Counted from the first letter of the stretch, positions 35,717 through 45,803 are shown. The stretch is 64,000 nt of DNA from JBBATK01 sp044228285 (GCA_044228285.1 JBGAVD010000002.1:186001-250000), one strand, 5' to 3'. A program made the numbers and translations. Notes: generated by a model not told the origin, from the sequence alone.

Positions 35717-36064
35717 TTAGCAACACGTAGTCGTATCAGCCACTTTTTGTTTCAGCACAGACATCCCAAACATCTGCTCAAACACCTGTTGAGCAGCAGC
35801 CCATTCAACTGGATCAATGCAGTAACAAATTCGCACACCTTCAATATCGCCTCGGATAAGACCCGATGCTTTCAGTTCCTTCAGGTGTTGTGAGACTGTA
35901 CTTTGCGATAGAGGCAGTTCATCCACAATATCACCGCAAATGCACACCTGCTTATTCAACAGCAGTTTGAGTATTGCAATGCGAGCAGGATGAGCAAAAG
36001 CTTTGGCATAGCGCGCAACGCGATTGTCGGCATCACTGAAATGATCTGTTTTTGTTGTACCCAT
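35717..36064 (-). CDS. arsR: ArsR/SmtB-family metalloregulator
   Basis: 115 residues from ATG 36064. It has a winged helix-turn-helix with the recognition helix in LPLSQSTVSQHLKELKASGL (about 50-69). Cys41 and Cys43 sit in the metal-site position of the CVC type (KQVCICGDIVDEL), another pair Cys80/Cys82 is in the wing region (VRICYCID), and the protein ends in CC. Extra Cys pairs suggest thiolate binding of As(III) or Sb(III), though which pairs act cannot be told. The operator 36069-36084 abuts its own start, so it autorepresses. arsM lies 80 bases downstream under a second operator. Confidence 0.95.
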   Translation of the reverse strand: MGTTKTDHFSDADNRVARYAKAFAHPARIAILKLLLNKQVCICGDIVDELPLSQSTVSQHLKELKASGLIRGDIEGVRICYCIDPVEWAAAQQVFEQMFGMSVLKQKVADTTTCC

Positions 36065-36068
36065 ATCT

Positions 36069-36084
36069 ATCGCAATATTACGAT
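36069..36084. promoter_or_regulatory. ArsR-type operator upstream of arsR
   Basis: ATCGCAATATTACGAT, one base different from the perfect palindrome at 35651-35666, placed 4 bases upstream of the arsR ATG. Its closeness to the start codon means binding would also block initiation of translation or transcription elongation. Confidence 0.85.
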
Positions 36085-36158
36085 AAAGTAGACGATGATG
36101 CAAGGAAAAATATTGTTTTCAGAAAACTGACAAAGGCTGAGGGGATCACTAAAGGTCT

Positions 36159-36242
36159 GAGGGTCTCAGCGCAGCTGAGGCTCTCGGTGTGGCTAGCAGA
36201 TCTTCTTGAGACAGTGAGAGCCTCAGCTGCGCTGAGACCCTC
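36159..36242. repeat. 27-bp perfect inverted repeat
   Basis: Arms 36159-36185 and 36216-36242 are exact reverse complements over all 27 bases, with a 30-base spacer. Each arm is itself a partial palindrome (CTCAGC..GCTGAG-like). It lies between the ABC exporter stop (36263) and arsR, with no target-site duplication visible and no transposase. It may be a large terminator or a non-autonomous element remnant. Confidence 0.8.
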
Positions 36243-36262
36243 ACTCTCTCACTCCCTCACAC

Positions 36263-38062
36263 CTAACTATACTGCAACCGATGCAGCTTCGAATAGAGTC
36301 CATTTGCAGCAAGCAGTTCCTCGTGCTTTCCTTGCTCAGCGATTTCGCCGTGGTGCAGAACAATGATGCGGTCTGCGCGTTGAATAGTGGAGAGTCGGTG
36401 CGCGATAACGATGGACGTTCGACCAGCTAGTGTCTTTGCTATTGCTGCGTCAATCAGCTGCTCGGTTTCTGTGTCAATGCTAGACGTAGCTTCATCGAGA
36501 ATGAGGATTTCGGGGTTGGACACAACGGCGCGAGTGAAAGAAATGAGTTGTTTCTGTCCGGTAGACAGCGTTGTACCGCGCTCCATCACTTGGGTATCAT
36601 AGCCTTGGGGTAGCTGTTCAATGAACTCTGCACCGAGAGAAGTTGCAACTTGCTTCATCTGTTCATCGCTGATGTAATCTCGACCCATGAGAATGTTCTC
36701 ACGAACGGAGCGAGAGAAGAGAAACACATCTTGGAGCACTAGAGCAATGCGTGCGCGATGGCTTTCTGCGTTGATATCCCGTAGCTCTACTCCATCGATG
36801 CTGATATGACCACGTTCATACTCATAGAAGCGACAGAGGAGATTGATGAGTGTGCTTTTACCAGAGCCAGTTGCGCCAACTATTGCAACCATTTCACCTT
36901 TGTTGACTGTAAAGTTGACATGCCGCAGCACGTCTTGCTTGCCGTCGTAACTAAAACACAAATCACGAAACTCGATGCTGTGCTCAAAGTGTTGCGCTGT
37001 GGCACCGAGTGATGCTTTGTGTTCAGGAGAGGCTTCTGTGTCAAGCAATTCAAAAATGCGCTCTGAAGCGGTGACGGCACTTTGAAGGGTGTTGTACTTC
37101 TCAGTAAGGTCGCGCACTGGACGAAAGAACATTTCGGCGTACATGACGAAGGAGACGAGGGTACCAATGGTCATGAAACCTGAGAGGTAGTGTCCGGCGG
37201 TGTACCACAAGACCGTACAAATAGCAATCGACGACAACAACTCCACAACAGGAAAGAAGACCGCATAGTAGGTGATTGATTGAATCTGGAGTCGTGTGTG
37301 CTCTGTATTCGTCTGATCAAAAGTCCTACTCTGCTCTTCTTGCTGATTAAACAACTGCACGGTGAGTACTCCACTCACATACTCATTGAGGAAGGAGTTC
37401 ATGCGAGCGATCTGCACACGAATCTGCGCATAGACGATGCGTACCTTACGCCGAAAAATTGTTGCCGCTGTTAGCAAGAACGGTACAATGGCAATAGTGT
37501 AAAGAGCGAGCTGCCAGTTAATGCTGAACATGAAACCTAGAATCCATGCCAGAACGAGAATGTCGCTAAACATCAGCACAACGCCAGACGAAAAGAGCTC
37601 ATTCAGTGCTTCGACATCATTGGTTACCCGTGTGACGAGGCGTCCAACTGGTGTCTTGTCAAAATAACGTAAGCTCATAGCTTGGATGTGATCGAAGACA
37701 ACCATGCGAATGTCGAGCAGCGCTCGTTGACCAACCCACTGCATAAGGTAGGTAAGACCAAACTGCAGTACACCTTGTAACACAATCACTGAAACGATCA
37801 GAGCACAGTGCCAGAGCAAGCCGTGGGTGTCGCTGGCTTTGATATAGTCATCGATGCCCATCTGTATGAGCCGTGGCCGCATTGGACCCAGAGCTGAGCT
37901 AACGATCGAAATCACCAAGCCAAGCAGAACCCACATGCGGTAGGGGCGAAGGTATGCAAGCAGTCTTCGCAAATAACCATAATTCGGCTTTGCCTCGGGC
38001 TCAGCGCCCTTACGCTTCGATTCTTGTTTATTCTCTTTGCTCTGCTGCGTTTCGCTACTCAT
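36263..38062 (-). CDS. ABC transporter, fused permease/ATPase (MsbA/LmrA-like exporter)
   Basis: 599 residues. The membrane domain (about 40-330) has six helices and starts after a Lys/Glu/Gln-rich N-terminus (QQSKENKQESKRKGAEPEAK). The nucleotide-binding domain (about 360-599) has Walker A VGATGSGKST, the Q-loop in VLQDVFLF, a signature LSTGQKQ, Walker B ILILDEATSSID and the H-loop VIAHRLST. LSTGQ in place of LSGGQ is common in one branch of these exporters. It probably works as a homodimer exporting lipid or drug; the substrate is not predictable. A second half-transporter is not adjacent. Confidence 0.95.
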   Translation of the reverse strand: MSSETQQSKENKQESKRKGAEPEAKPNYGYLRRLLAYLRPYRMWVLLGLVISIVSSALGPMRPRLIQMGIDDYIKASDTHGLLWHCALIVSVIVLQGVLQFGLTYLMQWVGQRALLDIRMVVFDHIQAMSLRYFDKTPVGRLVTRVTNDVEALNELFSSGVVLMFSDILVLAWILGFMFSINWQLALYTIAIVPFLLTAATIFRRKVRIVYAQIRVQIARMNSFLNEYVSGVLTVQLFNQQEEQSRTFDQTNTEHTRLQIQSITYYAVFFPVVELLSSIAICTVLWYTAGHYLSGFMTIGTLVSFVMYAEMFFRPVRDLTEKYNTLQSAVTASERIFELLDTEASPEHKASLGATAQHFEHSIEFRDLCFSYDGKQDVLRHVNFTVNKGEMVAIVGATGSGKSTLINLLCRFYEYERGHISIDGVELRDINAESHRARIALVLQDVFLFSRSVRENILMGRDYISDEQMKQVATSLGAEFIEQLPQGYDTQVMERGTTLSTGQKQLISFTRAVVSNPEILILDEATSSIDTETEQLIDAAIAKTLAGRTSIVIAHRLSTIQRADRIIVLHHGEIAEQGKHEELLAANGLYSKLHRLQYS

Positions 38063-38531
38063 GTCCTGCCGTTACCTTCTTCGTCTATCACATCTTAGAA
38101 TAACCTGCAAAGTACAGCGAGTTTGAAGGGCTGGCAAATAGGAGTAGTGCTGTTCTTTTGAATGAGCCCCTCTGCATTCAAATTCAACGGATTCTGTTGA
38201 AAACTCCTATAAGACTTCGGTCGAACATCGCAGCTAACCTAAGCAGAGCACTGGGTAACATTTGACGGTTTGATACTGCCCCCTGTATCCCTTGAGGTTG
38301 TTGAAAAGTCTGCCGCCGCTTTGTGTCCACTTTCTTGCTTCCCAAACGTTTTGTGTATAGAGACCTACTCTATCGTCTCTCAACTTGTTAGTCACCACTG
38401 CGATCCTCCGCGATTCATGAGACTCTCGTCTGTGGATCTACATAGCAGGAAGTTGTCAGAGTGCGCAAGACTCCATCGCTACAACCTGGTACAGATCCGC
38501 TCTACAGATTTGATCACCAACGAGAAATCGT
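38063..38531. other. Intergenic region, no gene found
   Basis: 469 bases between the ABC exporter and the giant surface protein. No convincing small gene; a frame beginning 38270 runs into the giant gene in another frame and is rejected. The promoters for both divergent genes must be here, but no box is clear. Confidence 0.5.
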
Positions 38532-41500
38532 ATGCAACAAGCTTACAATCTACTTTATACCAACCGCATGCTTCGCACGCGCTTAACCTCTCAGCAGAGA
38601 TCGCGACATCGTGGAGTGAAAGCGGTGAGGTCTACCCTTGCAGCTGTACCATCGCAGGAAGCTATTCACAGACGAGTGCAACTATCTCTGTTCTGTCTTG
38701 CACGTGCCGAATGGCGTTCGGATCATGGACTCTCTGCATTCTGTCCATTGCCCCTAAAGCTGCCACGACCAAAACGACCAGGGTCTACTGCTTTCAGCCT
38801 TGTGTTTCTCTTTGTGTCTTTGTTTGGAATCTGTACTGGAAACTCAGTACACGCAGCGGATAGTCTGTACACAAAGTCGAGTCAGACCTGGACACCTACG
38901 TCTGCGATCTGGTCCACAAGTCCTTCAGCGAGCGGTAGTCAATTATGGGTAGAGGGCTCAACGGCAGTACTCCAGAGTCCTGGGGGTGCCGTGCAGCTCA
39001 ATGGCGTATCACCCAGCCTGCGTTCAATGAGTGTCTCTGCCGACTATCAACTGCGGGCCTCTAGCACTGAGCGTTTGAGTTTTGTGGGAACTGATAGCTC
39101 TGCACTCTTTGTAGCCAACGCTTGCACGTTACAGAACAAAGTGCCCATCTTTTGCGCCAGTCGATTGTCGAAGCTCGGGGGAGGCAGCCTCGTGCTCTCA
39201 GGCAATCAGCAGCGCTTTGTATCAGAACTGAATTGCACAGAGGGGACTCTCATTTGTGCCGACACAACAAGCACACCAGCACTCTGGGCTTTGAGGTCTA
39301 CACCAATCACGATGAGTGCTAACTGCAGCACGCGCTACACAGGAACGGTAAATGCTGCTGATCTGCATTGCGGCGGGTTAAGCGGTAGTGGCACACTCAT
39401 CGTCAATGGGAATTCAACGAACGGCTTAGTACTGCAGACACTGCACAATGCGGAATCAAGCGCGAGCCTGCAGACTGGTTCGAACGGGATTGTTTTCAAA
39501 GGCTTAGACTCTACCTGCCAAAGTTTGAGTGCATCGCTGAGTGCTGTCAATGGATCACTTACTATATATGGTCACGCATACAATGATACAAGCTCGACAT
39601 CTGTTCTGAGACTTTTTGGCAATGCTTCCTATGGTGGTTCACTCAACTTGCGAGGAGGCACTTTGCTTCTTGACAATCAAACGACAAACAGTGCATCGCG
39701 CTTGGGCACAAGTTCAGCATCCTCAATAAGTTCTCTTGGAGGCAGCTTGATGTTGAAAGCTCATGCAAGTGGAACGACTCAAAACATTGGAGCTGCGGGA
39801 AACAAGGCTATCACTTTGAACTGCGGACTTACAACCATTGCTGTTGAATCTCAAAGCGGTGCTAGTTCGAGGGCGCAACTAGGAATAGGCGGACCCAATG
39901 CGAACTTCTCGTTGCGAGATAACACGAACATGGTTATCAACTTCGTTGGTCGTGGTGGCACGCTCGGTGGAAGTTCTACCAGCGATCCGCGGATTGTTTT
40001 CCTTGGCAGCGGTACTCCTTTTCTGGGTCTTGGTTCACTCCTTGCAAATACCGCGAATACTGGAACTCCAGGTTTTGCAACAGTTAACGGAAACAGTTTT
40101 GCTACGTGGACCTCGAATGGCATTAGTGCGGCGAGCTTTAGTACCATAAGTACTGCGACTCAACTTCAAGCTGCAACAACGAATTCCGTTTTGGACTTTG
40201 CACCAACAAGCACACAGACACTGAGTGCAAATTGTAGCGCGGCAGCTCTGAGAATAAGTCCTAATGGAGCGACAAGTCTGCAGATGGCTTCAAGGAATCT
40301 CGTCTGCACTGCGTTAATGCTCGACGGCACGAGTGACTTTGCGTTACAGGGCAGCGGAACTATAGGTAACGGGACGAACACGAGATACATTTACATTTGC
40401 AAGGAAGGTACAGTCCTCAGTTGTAGCAACCCTTTAGGCTCTACTGCTTCACCAATCAATAAAGCAGGCTTTGGAATATTGAGTCTCAACGCTTCAGCCA
40501 ATCAACTTGCCTTTAGCTCTCTCAATAATATCAACGTTTTACAAGGCGTTCTGCGTGTGAACGCTGCTTCTGTGGGAGGAGCATCTTCCTCGGGCTCAGC
40601 TCAGTGTAACATTAATCTCCGTGGAGGAATCCTTGAGCTAGATGGCGGAATGAACTTCGTGCGAGCGATTGATGTCAGTGCTACTGCAAACGGAGGTTCA
40701 ATTAGCTTCGATCAGTCTTCAACGAATCGCGGCAGCGGAGGCTTCGCAGCAGTGAATGGAAACTCAAGCGTAAGCCTGGTAACAGCGCCTGGTGGAAGCA
40801 CAAGTGCTTCGTTGCGATGGAACGACAACAGCTTTATTCCTCATGCTTTCAATCTCTTACTAAATTCTCAACGTTCTGATTCAAGAATCACCCTTACGAA
40901 TGCTATTGCACTAGACCTAAGCAACTCAACTGAGTATGTGGCGAGGGAAGTGTATGTCTACGACAATCCAAACAGCTCTACCGATTGTGCCCGGCTCAGT
41001 GGAGTGATCAGCGGTAGTTCCAATGCAGATCTTGTGAAGAGTGGACCTGGTGAACTAGAATTGAGTGCTTCTAACTCCTATGCCGGCAACACCTTCGTAC
41101 TCAAAGGCACCCTTCGATGTGTTACACAGAATACCCTGCCTTCGAGCACGGCACTCGTTGTCTTTGGCGGAGCTCAGGTGGAACTCGAAGCGGATCAGCA
41201 GGTTCGAGATCTTGTACTCGAACAAGGTGCCGAACTCAAGCTCTCAGACGGAACATTGTTTGTTAGTGGTACTTTCTGTAACAAAGGAGCGCACATCATT
41301 GGTAATGGAACGCTCTGCTTCAATGGCGATTCGCAACAGTTTATTGGTGGCAAGCTCGTGGTTGCAGGTTTGCGCGTCGCTAATGCCAAAGGCTTGGTAA
41401 TGCTGGATGATGTAGAGATTGTACAGCAGCTTCGCTTTGACCAGGGTTTAGTGTACACAGGCGGACATCATCTTCTCCTCGACACGAATGCAACGAGCAT

Positions 41501-44500
41501 TGGCGCTTCCCAAGAGAATGGCTGGGTGGTTGGCGAGCTTCAGCGCAGAGTGCGATCCAATAGCTCATCGCTCTTGTTTTGTATTGGCGATACTAACAAC
41601 TACGCGCCTTGTTCTGTTCATTTATCGCAGATTTCTCATCCTGGAACGCTCTCTCTTATGACACTGGGCGCAAAGGCAGCTGAGGTAGAGAGTTCAACAC
41701 TCGATAGTATGAAGCTGCTTCAGCGACACTGGAATCTACGAAGCGATTCTCTGGTCTGCGCATCTTATTCAGTGCTCGTACATCCAGACATTTCCGAACT
41801 TGATAACACCCTCAATGTCAATGAACTGCAAGCCGAAATCTATGACGGTGAACAGTGGCAACGCGCAGCACATGTCCAGCCGAGCTCGAGTGGAGTAAGC
41901 GCCGACAGTCTAACAAGTTTTGGTATACTTCAATTGGGAGCAGCCCGCTGCATGCCTTATCAAGTGAGTTTGCAAAGCTCGAGTGCAGGACATATAAGTC
42001 CAGCAGATCGAGTGCAACTTGATTGCGGTGCTTCTCAGACATACACCTTTGGCGTGGATTCTTGTGCTCATATAGTAGATCTGCGTATTGACGGACAATC
42101 AATGGGTCCCATCACCTCGTATACACTAGCGAATGTGCATGAGAATCACAGCATTGAGCTCCTGACTCAATCTGATGTTGTGGTACCTGCCGTGAGTATA
42201 TACTCAGAGAGTTCAGGCGATAGTATCTGCGCCGGCCAACCAATGATACTGCATGCTGAAGCAAGCAATGTAGGGATGGCGCACTTTCAATGGACGCTGA
42301 ACGGTCAGAGTTTTGGCGCTGACAGCGCAGACGTCATTCTTTCTCAGCCAGGCGACGCCGATCAGATTCGATGTACCGTTCAGTCATCTCTTGCATGCGC
42401 CCTGCCATCAACCCAAAGCTCCCAGTTGCTCGTTGTCCATCTTCGAGCACAGCCTAGTTGCTCCATCGACGTTGAAGAAGGGGCATGGTGTCCGGGCAGC
42501 ATAAAGAGCTTCAGCACGAGTGCAGATGTAGCTTCGCTTGATTGGACAATCCATGGTGCAGCACAGATTGTGGGCCCATCCCACAGCGCGCAGATACAAG
42601 TGCTCGCCGATAGTATCGGACCAGACAGCTTGCAGATCGTCCTTCAAACGACAAGCATAGAAGGTTGTGTGTCTCAGTGTAGTGTATCCTTCATCGTGAA
42701 GGACACTACGGCTCCTGTGTTGGAGTGTCCTTCAAACTGCACACTCAGTTGCTCAGCAGACATTCCAACTGCCGCCCATAATCGAAGTGAATTCCTCGCA
42801 ATAGGTGGGGAATGCTATGACCTTTGCTCCGGTGACAGTGTGACGGTGGACTTAGTTGAAGAACGAGTGAGTGGCAGTGAGCTAGATAACAGCCTTGTTA
42901 TCGAACGTCTGTATAGTGCACGCGATGCGTCGTCGAATGCCAGTACAGCTTTGCAGACAATTTGTATCATTGACGAGATCACTCCCACAATCCTTTGCGC
43001 CGACACTCTGCGTTGGTGGTCGACTCTTGCTTTGGACTCAACGTTCAATGCCCTCGTCTCAGACAACTGCGCCGACGAGATCGAACTGGTCTGGAGCGTG
43101 AGTGGTGCTAGCTACCTCAACGGTGAGGATCTGTTGAGTGGGCAGTACCTGCAGCCAGGCGAGAACAGCATCACCTGGACTGCAAATGATGGCCATGGCA
43201 ATAGCTCAAGTGCAACGACTTTGGTACATGTTGTTCAAAGTGGAAATGGCAGCCTAAGTGCAGCAGAGCAGTTCCACAGAAACGCGGAAACCACTACCTG
43301 TCGGTACAGAGTACAAGGAAATGAGTTCGACCCGACAGTGAACAACAACTGTCCGCAATACACTGTTCACAATAGCCTGAATAATCTCTCCACCTTAGAT
43401 AGCATGGAGTTGGGCGTCGGTGCGACTGTCATCACCTGGACTCTCAGCGATATCTGTGGCAGCTCTGCTCAGTGTCAATCGACAGTTGTCATCGAGGACC
43501 ACAGCCCGCCGCAAGCAAGAGCCAGAGATGTTATTCTCTACCTCGACGAGTATGGTGTTGCGCACTTAAGCGCAGACTCTATCAACAACGCCAGCTCTGA
43601 TGTCTGTGGTCAAGTCCAAGTCACGGCGTCAAAGTCGGTGTTCTACTGCTCGGATGTCGGACAACAACAAGCGCAACTCATTGTGATTGACCAGAGTGCC
43701 AATAGTTCACAATGCACGGCAAATGTGCTGGTGCTCGATACTATTGCACCGCGCATTCAAGCGCACAACGTTCAGGTGTATCTTGATTCCACAGGTCGCG
43801 CAGAAATCGATGTCTCGCAACTTGATGATGGCATACATGACAATTGCTCAGAGATTGTTGCGACCTTATCAAAGTCGGTGTTTAGCTGTATGGACATCGG
43901 TCAACAGAGCATTGTTCTCCGAGTGAACGACTTGAGCTCCAACACCGCGACTGCGACGGTGATTGTAACGGTTCAAGACACTACTCCGCCCCGTATCAAT
44001 GTTGTTTCACAGCTCAGTGCATACTGTGTCTCATCGGGATGCTACAGCAATGTGTTGATACCTGTTTCGGCTTACGACCAGTGCGTATCGGGGATACACA
44101 TACAAGCTCAAGAAATTGGCTTGCCCAATTCGTCCATCGTTCATGTGGCTCACAATGCAACAAACGCAAGTTCGAGCTATGCTGTCTTTCAGCTGGCACG
44201 AGGAGTACATACTATCTGTTTTACAGCTATTGATGCTTCTGGCAACAGCGCTACGAAGCTGTGTACAGTTGAAGTCCGAGACACAACAGCACCAATTGTT
44301 CGTACTCGTAGCGCAACTGTTCAGCTTAACTCTTCGGGCATGGGCAGTTTAAGTCCTAATAGCATCAATGATGGAAGCACTGATAACTGTGCTATCGTGT
44401 CAACCAGCCTGTCGACAGCTGTTTTTCACTGCGCTCACCTTGGCACAAACACTGTTCGCTTGCTTGTACTCGATGCAAGTGGTAATAGCGCTACGGCACA

Positions 44501-45557
44501 GGCCGTCGTGAATGTTGTCGATGCTATTGCACCAGTGGCTAGAGCACGAGACTATACACTCAACCTGAGCAATGGAGCGGCGAGCTTGAGTCCACAAATG
44601 ATCAACAATGCTTCAAGTGATAACTGCGGTATTCAGAGCATGTCCGTCTCAAAGAGCCAATTTAGCTGCGACGATGTCGGACTAAATCGAGTGCTGCTTC
44701 GAGTTCAAGACCTTAGTGGAAACAGCTCAACGGCAGCGTGCACGGTGACAGTACCCGAGCCCGCTGAATGTTGGATTAGTAGCACGCGTAGTAATGTACT
44801 GTACACCGGGCGCAGTGAACGACATCTCTTCTTAGGATACGGAGCTCAAAGTGCCATACTGCATGCACATGTCGGTAGCTCACAGTCTCAATCCGGCTGT
44901 GGCAGTGGACAGGGTAGTGGCAACACTGGAACGAACAATGCGAGTTCCAATTACCAATACGAGTGGTCACCCGCTTCAAACCTAAGTTGTACAAACTGTG
45001 CCAACCCAGTCTTTAGTCCGAGCAGCGCGGGTCACTATAGCTACACATTGAGAGCAACGAATCAGCAAGGTTGCTCAACAACTTCTGAGATTGACTTCTG
45101 TGTGCACGACGTTAGAGTAAGTGGTCAGACGGGAAAAGTCCGTCTGCGACATGGTTCCAGCGTACAATCGTTAAGTCCTGTCGCAGCTCTCCTTCATTTA
45201 GTTCTCCATTCCAATGATCGACTCGGCTCTGCTGCAGATGAGGAGTGCCAAGATGAACGCCTAGCTTATGTCGAGAATGATGCTTCTGACTCGGTTGAGA
45301 GCATCGATGCGCCATTCACTCCACTCATCACACCAAGTCCCTTCAGTGAAAGTTGTAGCTTGAGTTGTGTAAGCAACGACAACAACGACTTTCTGTTGCG
45401 CTGCTTTGATGTGGAGGGACGTGAGGTTCAACCTGCACTACAGTTCGCATCTCATCAAGAGGTCTCCCTCGGGGCTAGCTGGCCAGCAGGTAGCTACTAT
45501 CTCAGCATTGAACAAGGAATCCATAGACGTGTGATTGGGCTGTTGAAAATACCTTGA
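38532..45557 (+). CDS. Giant T9SS-exported surface protein with autotransporter-type, HYR and PKD-like repeats
   Basis: 2341 residues. Start 38532 gives ~85 residues before the hydrophobic signal (AFSLVFLFVSLFGICTG...VHAA), so the true start may be later or non-ATG. Residues ~115-1000 form a Ser/Gly/Asn-rich beta-helix region with autotransporter-associated strand repeats, seen as LSKLGGGSLVLSG (about 208), INKAGFGILSLNA and LVKSGPGELELSASNSYAGN (about 835). Ig/PKD-like and HYR domains follow, about 1390-2075. At least five HYR repeats share DxxxDNC, SxSxFxC.DxG and LxVxDxSGNS signatures with paired Cys. A PKD-like module (WSPASNLSCTNCANPVFSP) and a T9SS sorting domain (last ~80) end it. It is an adhesin or surface-layer type protein. 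Confidence 0.88.
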   Translation: MQQAYNLLYTNRMLRTRLTSQQRSRHRGVKAVRSTLAAVPSQEAIHRRVQLSLFCLARAEWRSDHGLSAFCPLPLKLPRPKRPGSTAFSLVFLFVSLFGICTGNSVHAADSLYTKSSQTWTPTSAIWSTSPSASGSQLWVEGSTAVLQSPGGAVQLNGVSPSLRSMSVSADYQLRASSTERLSFVGTDSSALFVANACTLQNKVPIFCASRLSKLGGGSLVLSGNQQRFVSELNCTEGTLICADTTSTPALWALRSTPITMSANCSTRYTGTVNAADLHCGGLSGSGTLIVNGNSTNGLVLQTLHNAESSASLQTGSNGIVFKGLDSTCQSLSASLSAVNGSLTIYGHAYNDTSSTSVLRLFGNASYGGSLNLRGGTLLLDNQTTNSASRLGTSSASSISSLGGSLMLKAHASGTTQNIGAAGNKAITLNCGLTTIAVESQSGASSRAQLGIGGPNANFSLRDNTNMVINFVGRGGTLGGSSTSDPRIVFLGSGTPFLGLGSLLANTANTGTPGFATVNGNSFATWTSNGISAASFSTISTATQLQAATTNSVLDFAPTSTQTLSANCSAAALRISPNGATSLQMASRNLVCTALMLDGTSDFALQGSGTIGNGTNTRYIYICKEGTVLSCSNPLGSTASPINKAGFGILSLNASANQLAFSSLNNINVLQGVLRVNAASVGGASSSGSAQCNINLRGGILELDGGMNFVRAIDVSATANGGSISFDQSSTNRGSGGFAAVNGNSSVSLVTAPGGSTSASLRWNDNSFIPHAFNLLLNSQRSDSRITLTNAIALDLSNSTEYVAREVYVYDNPNSSTDCARLSGVISGSSNADLVKSGPGELELSASNSYAGNTFVLKGTLRCVTQNTLPSSTALVVFGGAQVELEADQQVRDLVLEQGAELKLSDGTLFVSGTFCNKGAHIIGNGTLCFNGDSQQFIGGKLVVAGLRVANAKGLVMLDDVEIVQQLRFDQGLVYTGGHHLLLDTNATSIGASQENGWVVGELQRRVRSNSSSLLFCIGDTNNYAPCSVHLSQISHPGTLSLMTLGAKAAEVESSTLDSMKLLQRHWNLRSDSLVCASYSVLVHPDISELDNTLNVNELQAEIYDGEQWQRAAHVQPSSSGVSADSLTSFGILQLGAARCMPYQVSLQSSSAGHISPADRVQLDCGASQTYTFGVDSCAHIVDLRIDGQSMGPITSYTLANVHENHSIELLTQSDVVVPAVSIYSESSGDSICAGQPMILHAEASNVGMAHFQWTLNGQSFGADSADVILSQPGDADQIRCTVQSSLACALPSTQSSQLLVVHLRAQPSCSIDVEEGAWCPGSIKSFSTSADVASLDWTIHGAAQIVGPSHSAQIQVLADSIGPDSLQIVLQTTSIEGCVSQCSVSFIVKDTTAPVLECPSNCTLSCSADIPTAAHNRSEFLAIGGECYDLCSGDSVTVDLVEERVSGSELDNSLVIERLYSARDASSNASTALQTICIIDEITPTILCADTLRWWSTLALDSTFNALVSDNCADEIELVWSVSGASYLNGEDLLSGQYLQPGENSITWTANDGHGNSSSATTLVHVVQSGNGSLSAAEQFHRNAETTTCRYRVQGNEFDPTVNNNCPQYTVHNSLNNLSTLDSMELGVGATVITWTLSDICGSSAQCQSTVVIEDHSPPQARARDVILYLDEYGVAHLSADSINNASSDVCGQVQVTASKSVFYCSDVGQQQAQLIVIDQSANSSQCTANVLVLDTIAPRIQAHNVQVYLDSTGRAEIDVSQLDDGIHDNCSEIVATLSKSVFSCMDIGQQSIVLRVNDLSSNTATATVIVTVQDTTPPRINVVSQLSAYCVSSGCYSNVLIPVSAYDQCVSGIHIQAQEIGLPNSSIVHVAHNATNASSSYAVFQLARGVHTICFTAIDASGNSATKLCTVEVRDTTAPIVRTRSATVQLNSSGMGSLSPNSINDGSTDNCAIVSTSLSTAVFHCAHLGTNTVRLLVLDASGNSATAQAVVNVVDAIAPVARARDYTLNLSNGAASLSPQMINNASSDNCGIQSMSVSKSQFSCDDVGLNRVLLRVQDLSGNSSTAACTVTVPEPAECWISSTRSNVLYTGRSERHLFLGYGAQSAILHAHVGSSQSQSGCGSGQGSGNTGTNNASSNYQYEWSPASNLSCTNCANPVFSPSSAGHYSYTLRATNQQGCSTTSEIDFCVHDVRVSGQTGKVRLRHGSSVQSLSPVAALLHLVLHSNDRLGSAADEECQDERLAYVENDASDSVESIDAPFTPLITPSPFSESCSLSCVSNDNNDFLLRCFDVEGREVQPALQFASHQEVSLGASWPAGSYYLSIEQGIHRRVIGLLKIP

Positions 45558-45631
45558 TGCCGAAGGTGATTCGGTAGTTTGGATTCTGACAAAGTCGTGG
45601 CGTGAAGTTCATTCGATGAGCATGTCCATAA

Positions 45632-45659
45632 CCTGTTGTTAAGGTGAGTGAGCAACAGG
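45632..45659. repeat. Weak hairpin between convergent genes
   Basis: 7-base arms (CCTGTTG / CAACAGG) with a 14-base loop between the end of the giant gene and the deacetylase stop. No U-tract. Confidence 0.3.
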
Positions 45660-45803
45660 CAGCTTAAGCTTTGACTTCACGTCGCGTCTGCGTCACCCTA
45701 CTATTGCGCAAGAGATTTCAGCTTCCGTGAAGCGGTCATGAAAAGAGAAGTTCAGTTTCTTCCCAGCCCATGAGAATGAACCTAAGAGACGAAGATGCTA
45801 ATT

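Noticed and set aside
36159..36242. Insertion-element ends (IS or MITE)
   Set aside because: No transposase and no target duplication next to the inverted repeat; kept as a hairpin instead.
38270..38863. 197-codon plus-strand frame before the giant protein
   Set aside because: Overlaps the giant gene in a different frame and has no motif; the giant gene explains the region.
42700..44760. CRISPR-like periodicity
   Set aside because: The repeats are protein-level HYR domains of ~240 bases with diverged DNA, not short exact repeats with spacers.
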